Assembly: GCA_029975475.1 (NCBI GenBank)
Contig: JARKPB010000009.1
Span: forward strand, 23,843-87,842
Direction: 5' to 3'
DNA from: Anaerolineaceae bacterium
Lineage (GTDB): Bacteria > Chloroflexota > Anaerolineae > Anaerolineales > Anaerolineaceae
Length of the DNA stretch: 64,000 nt
Position numbers and translations under genes: made by a program
Shown here: in pieces, positions 53,001 through 60,885 of the stretch
How the letters are laid out: each line of letters begins with the position of its first letter
Numbering within the stretch: position 1 is the stretch's first letter
The notes under the pieces: model-generated
Seen by the model: only the letters and a program-made list of their open reading frames with translations
Database searches by the model: none
Told to the model about the DNA's origin: nothing

Positions 53001-53969
53001 CCGTGGGTCATTCCCTTCCAGGTGGCTGTCAATGCCAGCGACGCGGAGACCAGCGTGGTGCGCATGGATCTGTGGTGGCACAGCGGCGACTGGACCAACG
53101 GCCAGTGGCAGCCGCTGGGGAGCGACACGAACGGCGCGGACGGTTGGAGTATCCCGGTGCTGGCTTCAGCGGTCGGCCTGACCCCGGATTCAGCCATCTT
53201 TGTGCAGGTAACGGACACGCGCGGCAGCAAGTGGGGTTCCGCTATGTGGGGCCTCTCGCCGGACAGCACGCCCCCGGAAAGCCTGCTTTCTCCCCTGCCT
53301 GCCAGCAGCGGCAGCACCCTGATCCCGCTGGAATGGTCGCTGTTGAGCGGCGGCGAAGACCTGGATCACTTTATATTAAAGTACAAAGATAACGGTTCCG
53401 CCTGGCAAACGCTGGAAACATCTTTGCCGGCCGGGCAGCGCGCTTACCGCTTCTGGGGCCAGCCCGGGCACAGCTATCAGTTCTGCCTGCAGGCTGTGGA
53501 TAACCTGAGCAATGTCGAACCCTGCCCGGATGCGCCTGAAGCCTGGACCAACGTGGCTTCAGGCTGCGCGCCGGACGGCTGGGAAAGCGCGGATAACACC
53601 CCGGCCGGGGCGGTGCTCTTAGGGCTGGGGGAGCCGCAGGTGCACGCGCTCTGTCCGCTGGGTGATGTGGATTGGGTCCGCGTCAACCTGAGCGCCGGTG
53701 AAGCGTATTTTGTGGATGTCTGGCCGCAGGGCGGGTATGCCGCGGTGACCATCGGTGTCTACAAGGCGGATAACCTGAGTGAAAGAATAGATGAAGCCAG
53801 GGCGGGTGATCTGGGCCGGGCAACCGCCTGGTATCTGAAACCGGCCGAAACGGGCAGTTATTACCTGAAGATTGAACCGCTTGACCCGCGCCTGACCGGC
53901 AGCGAGGTGCGCTACCTGGTGCGCTTGAGCACCGGCATTCCATTCTATTTGCCGCTGGCAAGCCCGTAA
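50073..53969 (+). CDS. Large secreted multidomain protein with M23-like peptidase domain
   Basis: A 1298-aa secreted protein. Signal peptide (LKILLFFGLICLLSALLAAG, cleavage near AEA-AP). An M23/LytM-like domain (~180-330) ends in GHHLHFHVH; its first zinc position, normally HxxxD, reads RYAYD, so one ligand is missing (Arg at 50679-50681). After it come an Ig-like module, a crystallin-like stretch, a fibronectin-type module, a MAM/laminin-G-like module (FEGESNRWF) and at least two PPC-type beta domains (DLDFYRFSASAGQF; DVDWVRVNLSAGEAYF). There is no LPXTG anchor. ATG 50073 with AAGGTG upstream is preferred over TTG 50040. Likely a surface binding or wall-associated protein. Confidence 0.85.
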   Translation: MSLWLKILLFFGLICLLSALLAAGAEAAPAAQGEIPAEEEETPQPPSDGQLINQALQDRLAQYQGEAPLLVFFDLKIDRIEYNADQTEALVWLAKVDRQSGEVAASEPAVAVARKYFDESGQAAWTITLPFEDQWQVELEQAPEELLSAEARDFLTPSTEVRPQAGTVYRGYRLPWTRGVTMRLTGSISHFLGYKSCDIENCRYAYDFADGTMFDLMAAKAGTVDRFYDSCPNYSEVCSNYLVIKDTTTSPTTYQLYLHLAYNSIPAKLKTKGAPVQQGEFIGKADDTGYSTGHHLHFHVHTNPYSYWGASVDIRFDEVTINGGAPRNCYEASKWPEYGTECSNEYKSENTADLIPPTGGLNTPANKAEINGSALAVSGWGKDNRAVKEMQVRAFFNGGWQPVGQPFTGSSFSATIDLCAAGVPSGPLTLGLEVSDYSGNSSGIVGKRDIIVNSNCPPTPPPACIPAANEISIFASPFYEGTCQIYPADNTTKVIDYPYAVGPNDAESILVGSNARALIFDLFSGKGRSDLFSASDPQMADNRLMVARPDSIKVQLRSTAPGGPGLLPPGSLPGLNPQSVDSLVFSWNMNSMASEYSAELTGPNNIKKTLGYQKDTFWSVGNLAPGDYTLRVTGKNEGGSGSTTMQFKVEPGELPAADPSGLPYLADFEGESNRWFAQAGSLWYLQDLDLGGRVTRAWVFNNPETNHYQITIDNNGTPMDVRAAGDLTSEPILISAPGQVLTFAYYFRTERFQNYPASRYWDQRRLQISVDGGPFTDVLQLQDDPMETWLNSPPVNLTPYAGKTIRLRFHFNSLDEYYNSSGSTWFGWAVDDVAIQPEGPPPACNEPKTNNTTASATALNLGSAAEGDICPAGDLDFYRFSASAGQFLIVELEDAAIGSPLESTLTILDSSGGQLYYQTGPNPRKEFRAPYSGTYYVKVRSARHPSQAGAEMDYRLRIREDRPPSFKWISPIQKRLPWVIPFQVAVNASDAETSVVRMDLWWHSGDWTNGQWQPLGSDTNGADGWSIPVLASAVGLTPDSAIFVQVTDTRGSKWGSAMWGLSPDSTPPESLLSPLPASSGSTLIPLEWSLLSGGEDLDHFILKYKDNGSAWQTLETSLPAGQRAYRFWGQPGHSYQFCLQAVDNLSNVEPCPDAPEAWTNVASGCAPDGWESADNTPAGAVLLGLGEPQVHALCPLGDVDWVRVNLSAGEAYFVDVWPQGGYAAVTIGVYKADNLSERIDEARAGDLGRATAWYLKPAETGSYYLKIEPLDPRLTGSEVRYLVRLSTGIPFYLPLASP

Positions 53970-53984
53970 TTTCTTCCCCGTTAA

Positions 53985-54017
53985 AAAGACTGGCGGCGGT
54001 GAGAACACCGCCGCCAG
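53985..54017 (-). terminator. Terminator of the glp-like operon
   Basis: A 12-bp stem CTGGCGGCGGTG/CACCGCCGCCAG with an AGAA loop; on the minus strand it continues into CTTTTTAAC. It stands five bases beyond the DUF1667 stop and also faces the end of the large secreted-protein gene. Confidence 0.88.
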
Positions 54018-54022
54018 ATGAT

Positions 54023-54409
54023 TTAATGCCCGGCTGTTACCTCGCCGGCCGGATGAACATCCCGGCTGGCGAGAATGTCAATCCCGGTATCCAGCGCGTT
54101 GACCAGCACCACGTCGCCCATGCGCACCGGCGCGGTGAGCTGTAATTTGCGCAGTTCAGCCAGCAGTTCCTGGATGCGGCCTTTGGGAAAGGGGGCGGCG
54201 GTGTAGACTGGCAGCAGCGGATGGATGCCTCCGCTGACTCTGACGGTGGTGGCGACCATACGGCGCGGGTCGGTTAACTCAGCACGCACATACTCATGAC
54301 CGCGCTTGCAGCCGCCGTCAACTTTGATGACGGTCTGTCCCTCGCTGGTAACCTCAAGGGTACAGCCCTTGGGGCAGGTGATGCAGATCACTTTTTTGGT
54401 TTCAGGCAT
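54023..54409 (-). CDS. DUF1667 protein of the anaerobic glycerol-3-phosphate operon
   Basis: A 128-aa protein of the DUF1667 family, which almost always accompanies a GlpA/GlpB-like pair. Cysteines occur in CITCPKGC and in GGCKRGHEYV near the N-terminus and could hold a metal centre. The later part contains RRMVATTVRVSGG and LPVYTAAPFPKGRI, typical of the family. It is the third gene after the two flavoproteins and 14 bases from the second, so it probably serves as the third subunit of a membrane-linked dehydrogenase. Confidence 0.92.
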   Translation of the reverse strand: MPETKKVICITCPKGCTLEVTSEGQTVIKVDGGCKRGHEYVRAELTDPRRMVATTVRVSGGIHPLLPVYTAAPFPKGRIQELLAELRKLQLTAPVRMGDVVLVNALDTGIDILASRDVHPAGEVTAGH

Positions 54410-54423
54410 GCTTACCTCCCGGC

Positions 54424-55701
54424 CTAGCGCGGCACAATGGCGATGCGCAGTTCGCTGGCCCTGTCCACTTCATCATACTCTTTGGGGGTCAGGTTGATGG
54501 TTACCATTTCACCCGGGCGGGCGTACGGTTCGGCGCGGCGGGTAACCAGGAGATTACCGCTGCGCACCTCCACCCAGACGGGTTTTTCAATCGGCGTCTT
54601 AACGCGCATTTGCAGGCGCACATTCCCTTCCTGCAGGCTGTCCTTGTTTAATTCGTGCGGCACAACATAGCGGACGTTCTCATCAGCGCGCAGGGGAATA
54701 AGGCGGTTTTCGCGGGCGCGCAGGGTGAGGGCAAATTTGGCCGCGCTTTTTCCGGCGGCAAATCCCGCCTCGGTAACCCAGTCTACCAGGTCGTACACAT
54801 GGACGACATTACCGGCGGCGAACACGCCGGGCACGTTGGTCTGAAAGCCGTCATCCACGTACGGGCCGCCCGTGAGCGGGTCAATGATCACGCCGGCTTT
54901 ACGCGACAGTTCATTTTCCGGGATCAAACCAACGGAAAGCAGCAGGGTATCGCAGGGAATGACTTCTTCAGTGCCTTTGATCGGATTCCAGCGTTCATCC
55001 ACCTGGACGGATTCAATCGCTTCAACGCGCTTGTCGCCCAGGATGCGGTGGACGGTGTGGCTGAGCTGCAGGGGAATGTCAAAATCGAGCAAACACTGAA
55101 CGTAATTGCGCATCAGGCCGGTGAGATAGGGCATGACTTCCAGGACGCGCTCAACCTTCGCGCCTTCAAAGGTCAGGCGGCGGGCCATGATCATGCCGAT
55201 ATCGCCCGAACCCAGGATGACGTAGCGTTTGCCGGGCATATACCCTTCGACATTGACCCAGCGCTGGGCAGTGCCGGCGGTATAAACCCCGGCGGGCCTT
55301 GTGCCCGGCAGGCGGACCTGGGCGCGGGTGCGTTCGCGGCAGCCCATCGCCAGGACAATGGCGCGCGCCTGAACATCAATCACACCGCGGGTCTTGTTGG
55401 TGGCAAAAACGCGCCGGTCAGGGGAAATATCCAGCACCATTGTGTCGAGCAGGGTATCCACACCCAGGCTGAGGGCTTCGTTGATGAAACGCTGCGCATA
55501 GCTGGGACCGGGCAGATCCTGTTTGAAGATTTCCACCCCGAACCCGTTGTGGATGCACTGCAGCAGAATGCCGCCCAGCTCCAGATCGCGTTCGATAATG
55601 AGAATATCTTCTGCCCCGTTCTGTTTGGCGGAGATGGCAGCGGCCAGGCCGCCGGGGCCGGCCCCGATGATGATGACATCATATTTTTCTTTAAGCGCCA
55701 T
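54424..55701 (-). CDS. FAD/NAD(P)-binding oxidoreductase, GlpB-like subunit
   Basis: A 425-aa pyridine-nucleotide-disulfide-type flavoprotein. FAD-binding VIIIGAGPGGLAAA is at residues 9-22, a second Rossmann motif VILGSGDIGMIMARR is near 170, and the FAD-closing GVFAAGNVVHVYDLVDWV is near 310. No CxxxxC redox pair is present. ATG 55701 is set by the dinucleotide fold; longer reading into the upstream gene is rejected. It overlaps GlpA by 11 bases and is followed by DUF1667, the usual three-gene layout of anaerobic glycerol-3-phosphate dehydrogenase homologues. Confidence 0.9.
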   Translation of the reverse strand: MALKEKYDVIIIGAGPGGLAAAISAKQNGAEDILIIERDLELGGILLQCIHNGFGVEIFKQDLPGPSYAQRFINEALSLGVDTLLDTMVLDISPDRRVFATNKTRGVIDVQARAIVLAMGCRERTRAQVRLPGTRPAGVYTAGTAQRWVNVEGYMPGKRYVILGSGDIGMIMARRLTFEGAKVERVLEVMPYLTGLMRNYVQCLLDFDIPLQLSHTVHRILGDKRVEAIESVQVDERWNPIKGTEEVIPCDTLLLSVGLIPENELSRKAGVIIDPLTGGPYVDDGFQTNVPGVFAAGNVVHVYDLVDWVTEAGFAAGKSAAKFALTLRARENRLIPLRADENVRYVVPHELNKDSLQEGNVRLQMRVKTPIEKPVWVEVRSGNLLVTRRAEPYARPGEMVTINLTPKEYDEVDRASELRIAIVPR

Positions 55702-57184
55702 GGTGCGCCTCCACTTCCTTGGTGGTGCGGTAAAGAAATTCCGACCCGGAGCCCTTCTTGGTGATTTCCAGCGGAGAAACGCCCATTTCGCGGGCGAGGA
55801 TATCCACCACGCGCGGCATATCAAAGGATCCCAGGCAGCGGCCGGTTCCGGTCCAGGTGCGGCGTTTGATGGCGTCGTAGGTGCGCGCCGGGATGGGGGC
55901 GTGGATTTCAGCGATGATTTCGCCTTCGGTAACCAGTTCGCAGCGGCAGACCACGCGGGCGTACCGTGGGTCATTTTGAATGAGCGCGGTTTGTTCAGCG
56001 CGAGACAGGTGGCGGAAGCGCGGGCGGGGCGGCCGAATGGGCTCGTAATCGCGCTTCTGGATAAATTTTTCGCCGGCATCTTCCATCAGTTCCACCACCC
56101 GGCGGGCGATGGCCGGGGCAGCGGTCAGACCGGGTGAGTCGATCCCGCCCAGATTGACCAGCCCGCGCACCTCTTTGGGAATTTCAATGATGAAGTCGCT
56201 GTCGTAATTCACGCCGGGGGTTTCGCAGCGGGCGTTGCCCCGCGCGCGCAGACCGGCAAAGGTGGCGATGACATGCCGCAGGTTAATTGAAGGTACCAGC
56301 TTGAGCGCGCCCTGGGTCACTTCCTCCAGGCCGGCGCGGGTGGTGGCGTGGTCTTCCCGGTCGAGCAGCTCGGCGTTGGGCCCGATGATGGTGTTGCCGT
56401 GCAGGGTGGCGGTAACCAGAATTCCCTTGCTGCCGCAGGAAGGCACCGGGAAGAGGACGTTATGGATGCTGATTTCGGCCTGGTCAAGGACGCAGTACTC
56501 GCCGCGCCGCGGGGTGATCTTAAATTCTGGCCGAACCCCGGCCTGGTGCATGACAAAATCGGCGTTTAACCCGGCGGCGTTGACCACCCAGCGGGCGCGG
56601 AAATCACCGCGGTTGGTGTGCACGCCGATAATCTGGCTGCCTTCCATGAGGAAAGATTCAAACGCGGTCTCCAGCAAAACCTGGCAGCCGTTCTGCACGG
56701 CGTTTTCGGCGGCAGCCACGGTAACCGCAAAGGTATCGCAAAGACCGCCGGTTGGAGCCCAGAGCGCGCCGGTAACATTCGGGTTGATGTTTGGCTCGCG
56801 GTGGCGCATCTCTTCAGCGGAGATCAGGTGCATCCCCGGCACGCCGTTTTTTCGCCCCTGCTCAAGCAGCAGCTCAAGGCCCTGCAGTTCATCGGCGGTA
56901 ACGGCGACCACGTAATCGCCGCGCCGATCGAAGGGAAAATTTAACTCACCGGCCAGATTGTCCCACATCGGGTTGGCAGCCACATTCATCTTGGCTTTCA
57001 GCGAACCCGGAACCGGATCATACCCGGCGTGGACAATGGCAGAATTGGCGCTCGAAGCGCCCATGCCGATGTCGGCTTCTTTTTCAATCAGCAGCAAGCG
57101 CAGCTGATAGGCGGATAGTGTTCGGGCTATCATACACCCCACCACCCCGCCGCCAATGATGATGACATCATAAGGTTGGGTCAT
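55691..57184 (-). CDS. GlpA-like FAD-dependent glycerol-3-phosphate dehydrogenase
   Basis: A 497-aa DAO-family flavoprotein. FAD motif VIIIGGGVVGCMIAR (residues 7-21), GMGASSANSAIVHAG, and the C-terminal BFD-like [2Fe-2S] domain (CRCELVTEGEI ~416; GTGRCLGSFDMP ~450). The usual last cysteine of that domain (normally GxC-T/S-P) is replaced in the GSFDMP stretch, so only three Cys remain. It would oxidise glycerol-3-phosphate or a related hydroxyacid and pass electrons to quinone. It heads the three-gene operon, under the promoter at 57280-57308 and a possible attenuator. Confidence 0.88.
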   Translation of the reverse strand: MTQPYDVIIIGGGVVGCMIARTLSAYQLRLLLIEKEADIGMGASSANSAIVHAGYDPVPGSLKAKMNVAANPMWDNLAGELNFPFDRRGDYVVAVTADELQGLELLLEQGRKNGVPGMHLISAEEMRHREPNINPNVTGALWAPTGGLCDTFAVTVAAAENAVQNGCQVLLETAFESFLMEGSQIIGVHTNRGDFRARWVVNAAGLNADFVMHQAGVRPEFKITPRRGEYCVLDQAEISIHNVLFPVPSCGSKGILVTATLHGNTIIGPNAELLDREDHATTRAGLEEVTQGALKLVPSINLRHVIATFAGLRARGNARCETPGVNYDSDFIIEIPKEVRGLVNLGGIDSPGLTAAPAIARRVVELMEDAGEKFIQKRDYEPIRPPRPRFRHLSRAEQTALIQNDPRYARVVCRCELVTEGEIIAEIHAPIPARTYDAIKRRTWTGTGRCLGSFDMPRVVDILAREMGVSPLEITKKGSGSEFLYRTTKEVEAHHGA

Positions 57185-57193
57185 TCTCGCTCC

Positions 57194-57222
57194 TCTATAA
57201 AAAAACGGCCTGAATTGCCGTG
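57194..57222 (-). terminator. Possible attenuator in the glpA-like leader
   Basis: On the minus strand, ACGGC and GCCGT enclose a seven-base loop and are followed by seven T, then GAGGAGCGAGA and the ATG. It is between promoter and start codon, so it could terminate transcripts unless countered, like the GlpP-controlled leader of Bacillus glpD. The stem is short (5 bp). Confidence 0.5.
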
Positions 57223-57279
57223 CCTGGTCTTTCTTGTGAGCTTGGGAAACGGATAAACGCCTACCTGTAACAAGTCCGT

Positions 57280-57308
57280 ACTATAGCAAACAAAATCGCC
57301 TGCGTCAA
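57280..57308 (-). promoter_or_regulatory. Promoter of the glp-like operon
   Basis: On the minus strand, -35 TTGACG (57303-57308), 17 bp, -10 TATAGT (57280-57285). It gives a leader of about 90 bases carrying the hairpin at 57194-57222. Confidence 0.75.
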
Positions 57309-57349
57309 GCGCGGCGGGCCGTATATCCGGACAGGTAGTTTTAAACCCG

Positions 57350-58270
57350 TTACCTGATCGAAAAACGGGTCGTGTAAATCAGGCGGTCTTCATACCAGAT
57401 GGCAAAGGTGTATTCGCCGGGCAGGGCATAAAAATCTTCGCAGCCGGAATATTGCGCGCTGCCCGGGTTAAAATGATCCGTCTTATGCACAGTGATATTG
57501 TCAGGGTGGATTAACACCGCTGTGGTGTACTTCCTGGGCGCTTGAAGGGCCGATAACGAATAACAAATCCTGGTATGCCCTCTGGACAGGTCCAGCACGG
57601 GATCCAGTTGACCGGAGCTGGATTTTTGGCCAACGGCGAGGTCTTCCAGTATTTTCTTGCGGTAGTCTTCATCCACACCCAGCGAACCGAATCGCTCGGC
57701 AGTCGGAACCGGCAGGGAATCGGGAATGCGGGCCGCCAGTTTTTCTCCCAGCGATCTAATCAGGTCTACCGCCTGATCTTGCCCGCTTCCGACAGCGGTC
57801 AGGGTGATGAAGGTATTGCCTTTGAGGAAGAACAGCTGCACGGCTTCCTGGCCGTTAATCGTCAGCCGGTAAGCGGCCGATTCGCTCCCCACGAGAATGT
57901 CGTCCAGCCGCTGGCTGTTCGCGGGAATATGGGAGAGAAGATAACTGCGCCAGTACTGGGGATCGGATATGACCAGTTTGCTGCGGATCGTCAGATCTGG
58001 CCCGGAATGGGGCAGCTGGTTATTGAATTCGCTTTCAAAGGCGGTTGAGCCGTCTTCTTCCTGACCGACGGATTGTTGAACGGGCACAAACTCGGGCGGC
58101 AGGTCATCCCATTTGAGGTTATATTGAACCGGCGAGGGTTGAGCCGGCGGGGGCAGGAGCGCGCAGGCCATCAACCAGGCTGCCAGAAGGATTAACCCGC
58201 CAGGCAGGAAAAATGGGAGGCGGTCGGGCAGGCGCAGCGACGGCACAGTGATACGTTTAAGAAACCGCAT
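57350..58270 (-). CDS. Putative lipoprotein of unknown function
   Basis: A 306-aa exported protein. The N-terminus is basic (MRFLKRITVPSLRLPDR), followed by FFLPGGLILLAAWLMACAL, whose LMAC fits a lipobox, then a Pro-rich linker. The globular part shows strand-rich repeats such as YRLTINGQEAVQLFFLKGNTF and a C-terminal Ig-like tail, ALPGEYTFAIWYEDRLIYTTRF. I recognise no family. ATG 58270 is used; a GTG two codons earlier is possible. It follows the diguanylate cyclase by 25 bases on the same strand, so they may be co-expressed. Confidence 0.7.
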   Translation of the reverse strand: MRFLKRITVPSLRLPDRLPFFLPGGLILLAAWLMACALLPPPAQPSPVQYNLKWDDLPPEFVPVQQSVGQEEDGSTAFESEFNNQLPHSGPDLTIRSKLVISDPQYWRSYLLSHIPANSQRLDDILVGSESAAYRLTINGQEAVQLFFLKGNTFITLTAVGSGQDQAVDLIRSLGEKLAARIPDSLPVPTAERFGSLGVDEDYRKKILEDLAVGQKSSSGQLDPVLDLSRGHTRICYSLSALQAPRKYTTAVLIHPDNITVHKTDHFNPGSAQYSGCEDFYALPGEYTFAIWYEDRLIYTTRFSIR

Positions 58271-58295
58271 AATCACCCCAGTGTGACAAAATACC

Positions 58296-59933
58296 TTAAC
58301 GGTTCAAACTGCCGGTCCCCCGGGCTTTGCGTTTAAACGCTTTTTCGCGGTACATACCGTCGTCCGCCAGTTTAAAGACTTCGGCCAGTTTGGCACCTTT
58401 TTCACCGGTGGCGCAGCCGATTGACAAATCAATCGATTTCCAGGTCTCATCCCCGCGGTCTTGCTCCAGCGCGGCGCGGATGCGGTCAACCGCCGCCTGC
58501 GCACCGCTGCCGTCCGTGGCGGGCAGGATCACGGCAAATTCATCCCCGCCCATGCGCGCGACCACGTCTTCCGTGCGGAAAACGCGCCGCAGCAAGGTGG
58601 CCAGGTGTTTTAACAGCCGGTCGCCGTTGGGGTGGCCGTACAGGTCGTTCACCCACTTCAACCCGTCTACATCGATTACCACCATGCTGATCGGGAAACT
58701 GCGGCCCTGCTGCAGGCGTTTCATTTCTTCTTCAAAGAAAGCCCGGTTGTACAGGCCGGTGAGCGAGTCATGGTTGCTGAGAAAGCGCAGTTTCTCTTCC
58801 AGCCGTTTCGGGGAGGTGATATCGTACATTACCCCCTGCCAGGTGCGTTCTTTGCCGCCTTCTTTGGTGATCATCGTGGCTTCATCGCGAATCCAGACCA
58901 CGCGGCCGTCTTTGTGGATCAAACGATAATCGGCGCGGAAGGTCTCGCCAGTTTGATTGGTGCGGCGGTGTTCGGTAAGAACGCGCTCGCGGTCTTCAGG
59001 ATGCATGATCTCAGCCCACAGGTTGGTGTTGCCGTACCATTCTTCGGGGGTGTAACCGAGAACGTTCTCGATTTGCGGGCTGATAAAGAGGGTGGTGGAT
59101 TCATCGTCAGCCGCGTCTATGTATGTGATCGCGGTGATCTGTTCCACCAGGGTGCGGTACCGTTCTTCCGAAAGCAGCAGGTCCTCCGTGCGTTCTTTAA
59201 CCGCCTTTTCCAGCCGGTTGAGTTCGCTGCGGCTGCGCTGCCACTGGTTGAAGATCAGGAAGAGAATAATGCCCAGCATGAGCGTGGCGCTGACCGTCCC
59301 GATCAGGCTGCGAATAAATTCAACGCGGAAATTGGAGAAATTTAAGATCTCTTCGCGCGGTGTGGCTACCACGACCGTCCAGGAGGTGTCGTTGAGGGCA
59401 AAAGAGGACCAGGCGGCGAATTCCTGGCCGATTTTTGGCGACCGGATGAACCAGCCGGTACCTTCCTTGCCATTCGTCACCCCGTCGACCAGGTCTTCAT
59501 AGTGGCTGGCTCCGGATGATTTCAGCAGAGCGAAGATCTCGGCGATATTTTTACCTTTGAACTCAGCCGGAATGTCCGCGGTGGGGTCAAAAATGATGTA
59601 ATCGCGGTTGAAGAAGGTGGCGCGGCCGTTTTGAAGCAGGCGCACCGGCCCGATAAACAGGCGGTTAACTTCCTGTTCAGCCTGCCAGCGGTTGACAGCG
59701 GGTTCAGCGAGCCGTTCAGATAACCAGGTCTGAGCGTTGCGCGCGGCGCTCTGCGCAATTTGCAGTTCCAGCGACGACCAGGTATTCAACAGGTCGGTCG
59801 AGCGCGATTGGTAGTAATCCAGCAGATTCCACCACAACAGCAGCACCGCCGCGACCAGCAAGACAGCGACTGCCCCGAGGGTGCGGGCTGCGTTTGTGTT
59901 GTGAGTGGCGCTCCGGCTGACGGTTTCGTTCAT
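58296..59933 (-). CDS. Membrane sensor diguanylate cyclase (PAS-GGDEF)
   Basis: A 545-aa sensor enzyme that makes cyclic di-GMP from GTP. Two membrane spans (LGAVAVLLVAAVLLLWWNLL ~18-37; LIGTVSATLMLGIILFLIF ~213-231) enclose an extracytoplasmic Cache-like sensor. A short coiled coil, a PAS/PAC domain (~262-380, GRVVWIRDEATMI) and a GGDEF domain follow. The active site reads MGGDEF, and RTED five residues before it is a complete inhibitory I-site. Cys-free sensor and PAS give no hint of ligand. It is divergent from sodA. Confidence 0.95.
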   Translation of the reverse strand: MNETVSRSATHNTNAARTLGAVAVLLVAAVLLLWWNLLDYYQSRSTDLLNTWSSLELQIAQSAARNAQTWLSERLAEPAVNRWQAEQEVNRLFIGPVRLLQNGRATFFNRDYIIFDPTADIPAEFKGKNIAEIFALLKSSGASHYEDLVDGVTNGKEGTGWFIRSPKIGQEFAAWSSFALNDTSWTVVVATPREEILNFSNFRVEFIRSLIGTVSATLMLGIILFLIFNQWQRSRSELNRLEKAVKERTEDLLLSEERYRTLVEQITAITYIDAADDESTTLFISPQIENVLGYTPEEWYGNTNLWAEIMHPEDRERVLTEHRRTNQTGETFRADYRLIHKDGRVVWIRDEATMITKEGGKERTWQGVMYDITSPKRLEEKLRFLSNHDSLTGLYNRAFFEEEMKRLQQGRSFPISMVVIDVDGLKWVNDLYGHPNGDRLLKHLATLLRRVFRTEDVVARMGGDEFAVILPATDGSGAQAAVDRIRAALEQDRGDETWKSIDLSIGCATGEKGAKLAEVFKLADDGMYREKAFKRKARGTGSLNR

Positions 59934-60088
59934 GGACTTTGCCGGAATGACCGGCGCGGTTAAACCTTATCCAGGGAATGGCCCCCTGATCTGTGTAAAG
60001 ATGATTATATGGGTTTATCTATCCGATTTCAAGCGCAAATCGGCCGGATAACGGCATGTTTGCCCCGCTTCAGGCTGGCTGGCAAAAG

Positions 60089-60110
60089 ACTTATATAAAA
60101 CTTATACAAA
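60089..60110 (+). repeat. Two 11-bp direct repeats upstream of sodA
   Basis: ACTTATATAAA (60089-60099) and ACTTATACAAA (60100-60110) are adjacent and match at 10 of 11 bases. They lie just upstream of the sodA -35, a usual activator position, and one helical turn apart. Confidence 0.6.
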
Positions 60111-60114
60111 ATTG

Positions 60115-60143
60115 TTGACTCTCGGAATAAATAGTATTATTAT
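60115..60143 (+). promoter_or_regulatory. Promoter of sodA
   Basis: -35 TTGACT (60115-60120), 17 bp, -10 TATTAT (60138-60143), in an AT-rich stretch. The predicted leader is about 38 bases with AAAGAGGA before the ATG. Confidence 0.75.
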
Positions 60144-60187
60144 TATCTAAATTATCCAATTAAATCTGACTCAAAGAGGAAACGCAC

Positions 60188-60805
60188 ATGGCTAAGTTAT
60201 TTGAACTTCCTGCTCTCACCTACGAATTCTCTGCGCTGGAACCGGTGATTGACGCCCGGACGATGGAAATTCACCATGACAAACACCACGCAGCTTATGT
60301 CGCCAATCTGAACAAAGCGCTGGAAAGCGCCCCGGAGTGGTTTGAAAAACCGATTGAAGAGGTCCTGCGCAATATTACCCAGGTACCGGAAGCCATCCGC
60401 ACCGCGGTGCGCAATAACGGCGGCGGGCATCACAACCACAGCCTGTTCTGGGAATGGCTAACCCCGGGCGGCAAGAAAGCCCCCACCGGCGCGCTGGCAA
60501 AAGACCTGGAAGCCTCCTTTGGGTCTTTTGACGCCTTTGTGGAAAAGTTTAGCATGGCCGCCACAACCCGCTTCGGTTCCGGCTGGGCCTGGCTGGTGCT
60601 GGACGGCAGCAAAAAGCTGCAGGTGTATTCGACTGCCAATCAGGACAGCCCGCTGATGGACGGCCATCTGCCGCTGCTCGGTCTGGATGTCTGGGAGCAC
60701 GCTTACTACCTCAATTACCAGAACCGCCGCCCGGATTACGTCAAGGCATTCTGGAGCGTGGTCAACTGGGACGTGGTGGAGAAGTTCTACGCAGCCGGTA
60801 AATAA
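60188..60805 (+). CDS. sodA: Superoxide dismutase (Fe/Mn family)
   Basis: A 205-aa cytoplasmic superoxide dismutase. Metal ligands are His in MEIHHDKHH (~28), His in [13 protein letters not shown] (~81), and Asp and His in [12 protein letters not shown] (~167, 171). The [11 protein letters not shown] and DVWEHAYY motifs place it in the Fe/Mn family; metal choice is not certain, although Gly-Gly before HHNH and a downstream Asn/Gln pattern leans to Mn or cambialistic enzymes. It is monocistronic with its own promoter and terminator. Presence indicates at least occasional oxygen exposure. Confidence 0.97.
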   Translation: MAKLFELPALTYEFSALEPVIDARTMEIHHDKHHAAYVANLNKALESAPEWFEKPIEEVLRNITQVPEAIRTAVRNNGGGHHNHSLFWEWLTPGGKKAPTGALAKDLEASFGSFDAFVEKFSMAATTRFGSGWAWLVLDGSKKLQVYSTANQDSPLMDGHLPLLGLDVWEHAYYLNYQNRRPDYVKAFWSVVNWDVVEKFYAAGK

Positions 60806-60855
60806 CGCTTGTTTCATTCGCAGCGTTCACGCCATGACACCGCTGCTTGAAAAAG

Positions 60856-60879
60856 ACCAGGGCCGGTTACGGCCCTGGT
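60856..60879. terminator. Bidirectional terminator between sodA and yjjX
   Basis: ACCAGGGCCG pairs with CGGCCCTGGT around GTTA. T runs follow on both strands (TTTGGGTTT and CTTTTTC). It serves convergent sodA and yjjX. Confidence 0.85.
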
Positions 60880-60885
60880 TTGGGT

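Noticed and set aside
54655..55764. 369-codon open frame on the plus strand
   Set aside because: Antisense to the GlpB-like flavoprotein; no recognisable motif and no ribosome site.
55702..56079. In-frame extension of the GlpB-like gene
   Set aside because: It lies inside the GlpA-like gene and has no flavoprotein homology; the Rossmann fold begins just after ATG 55701.
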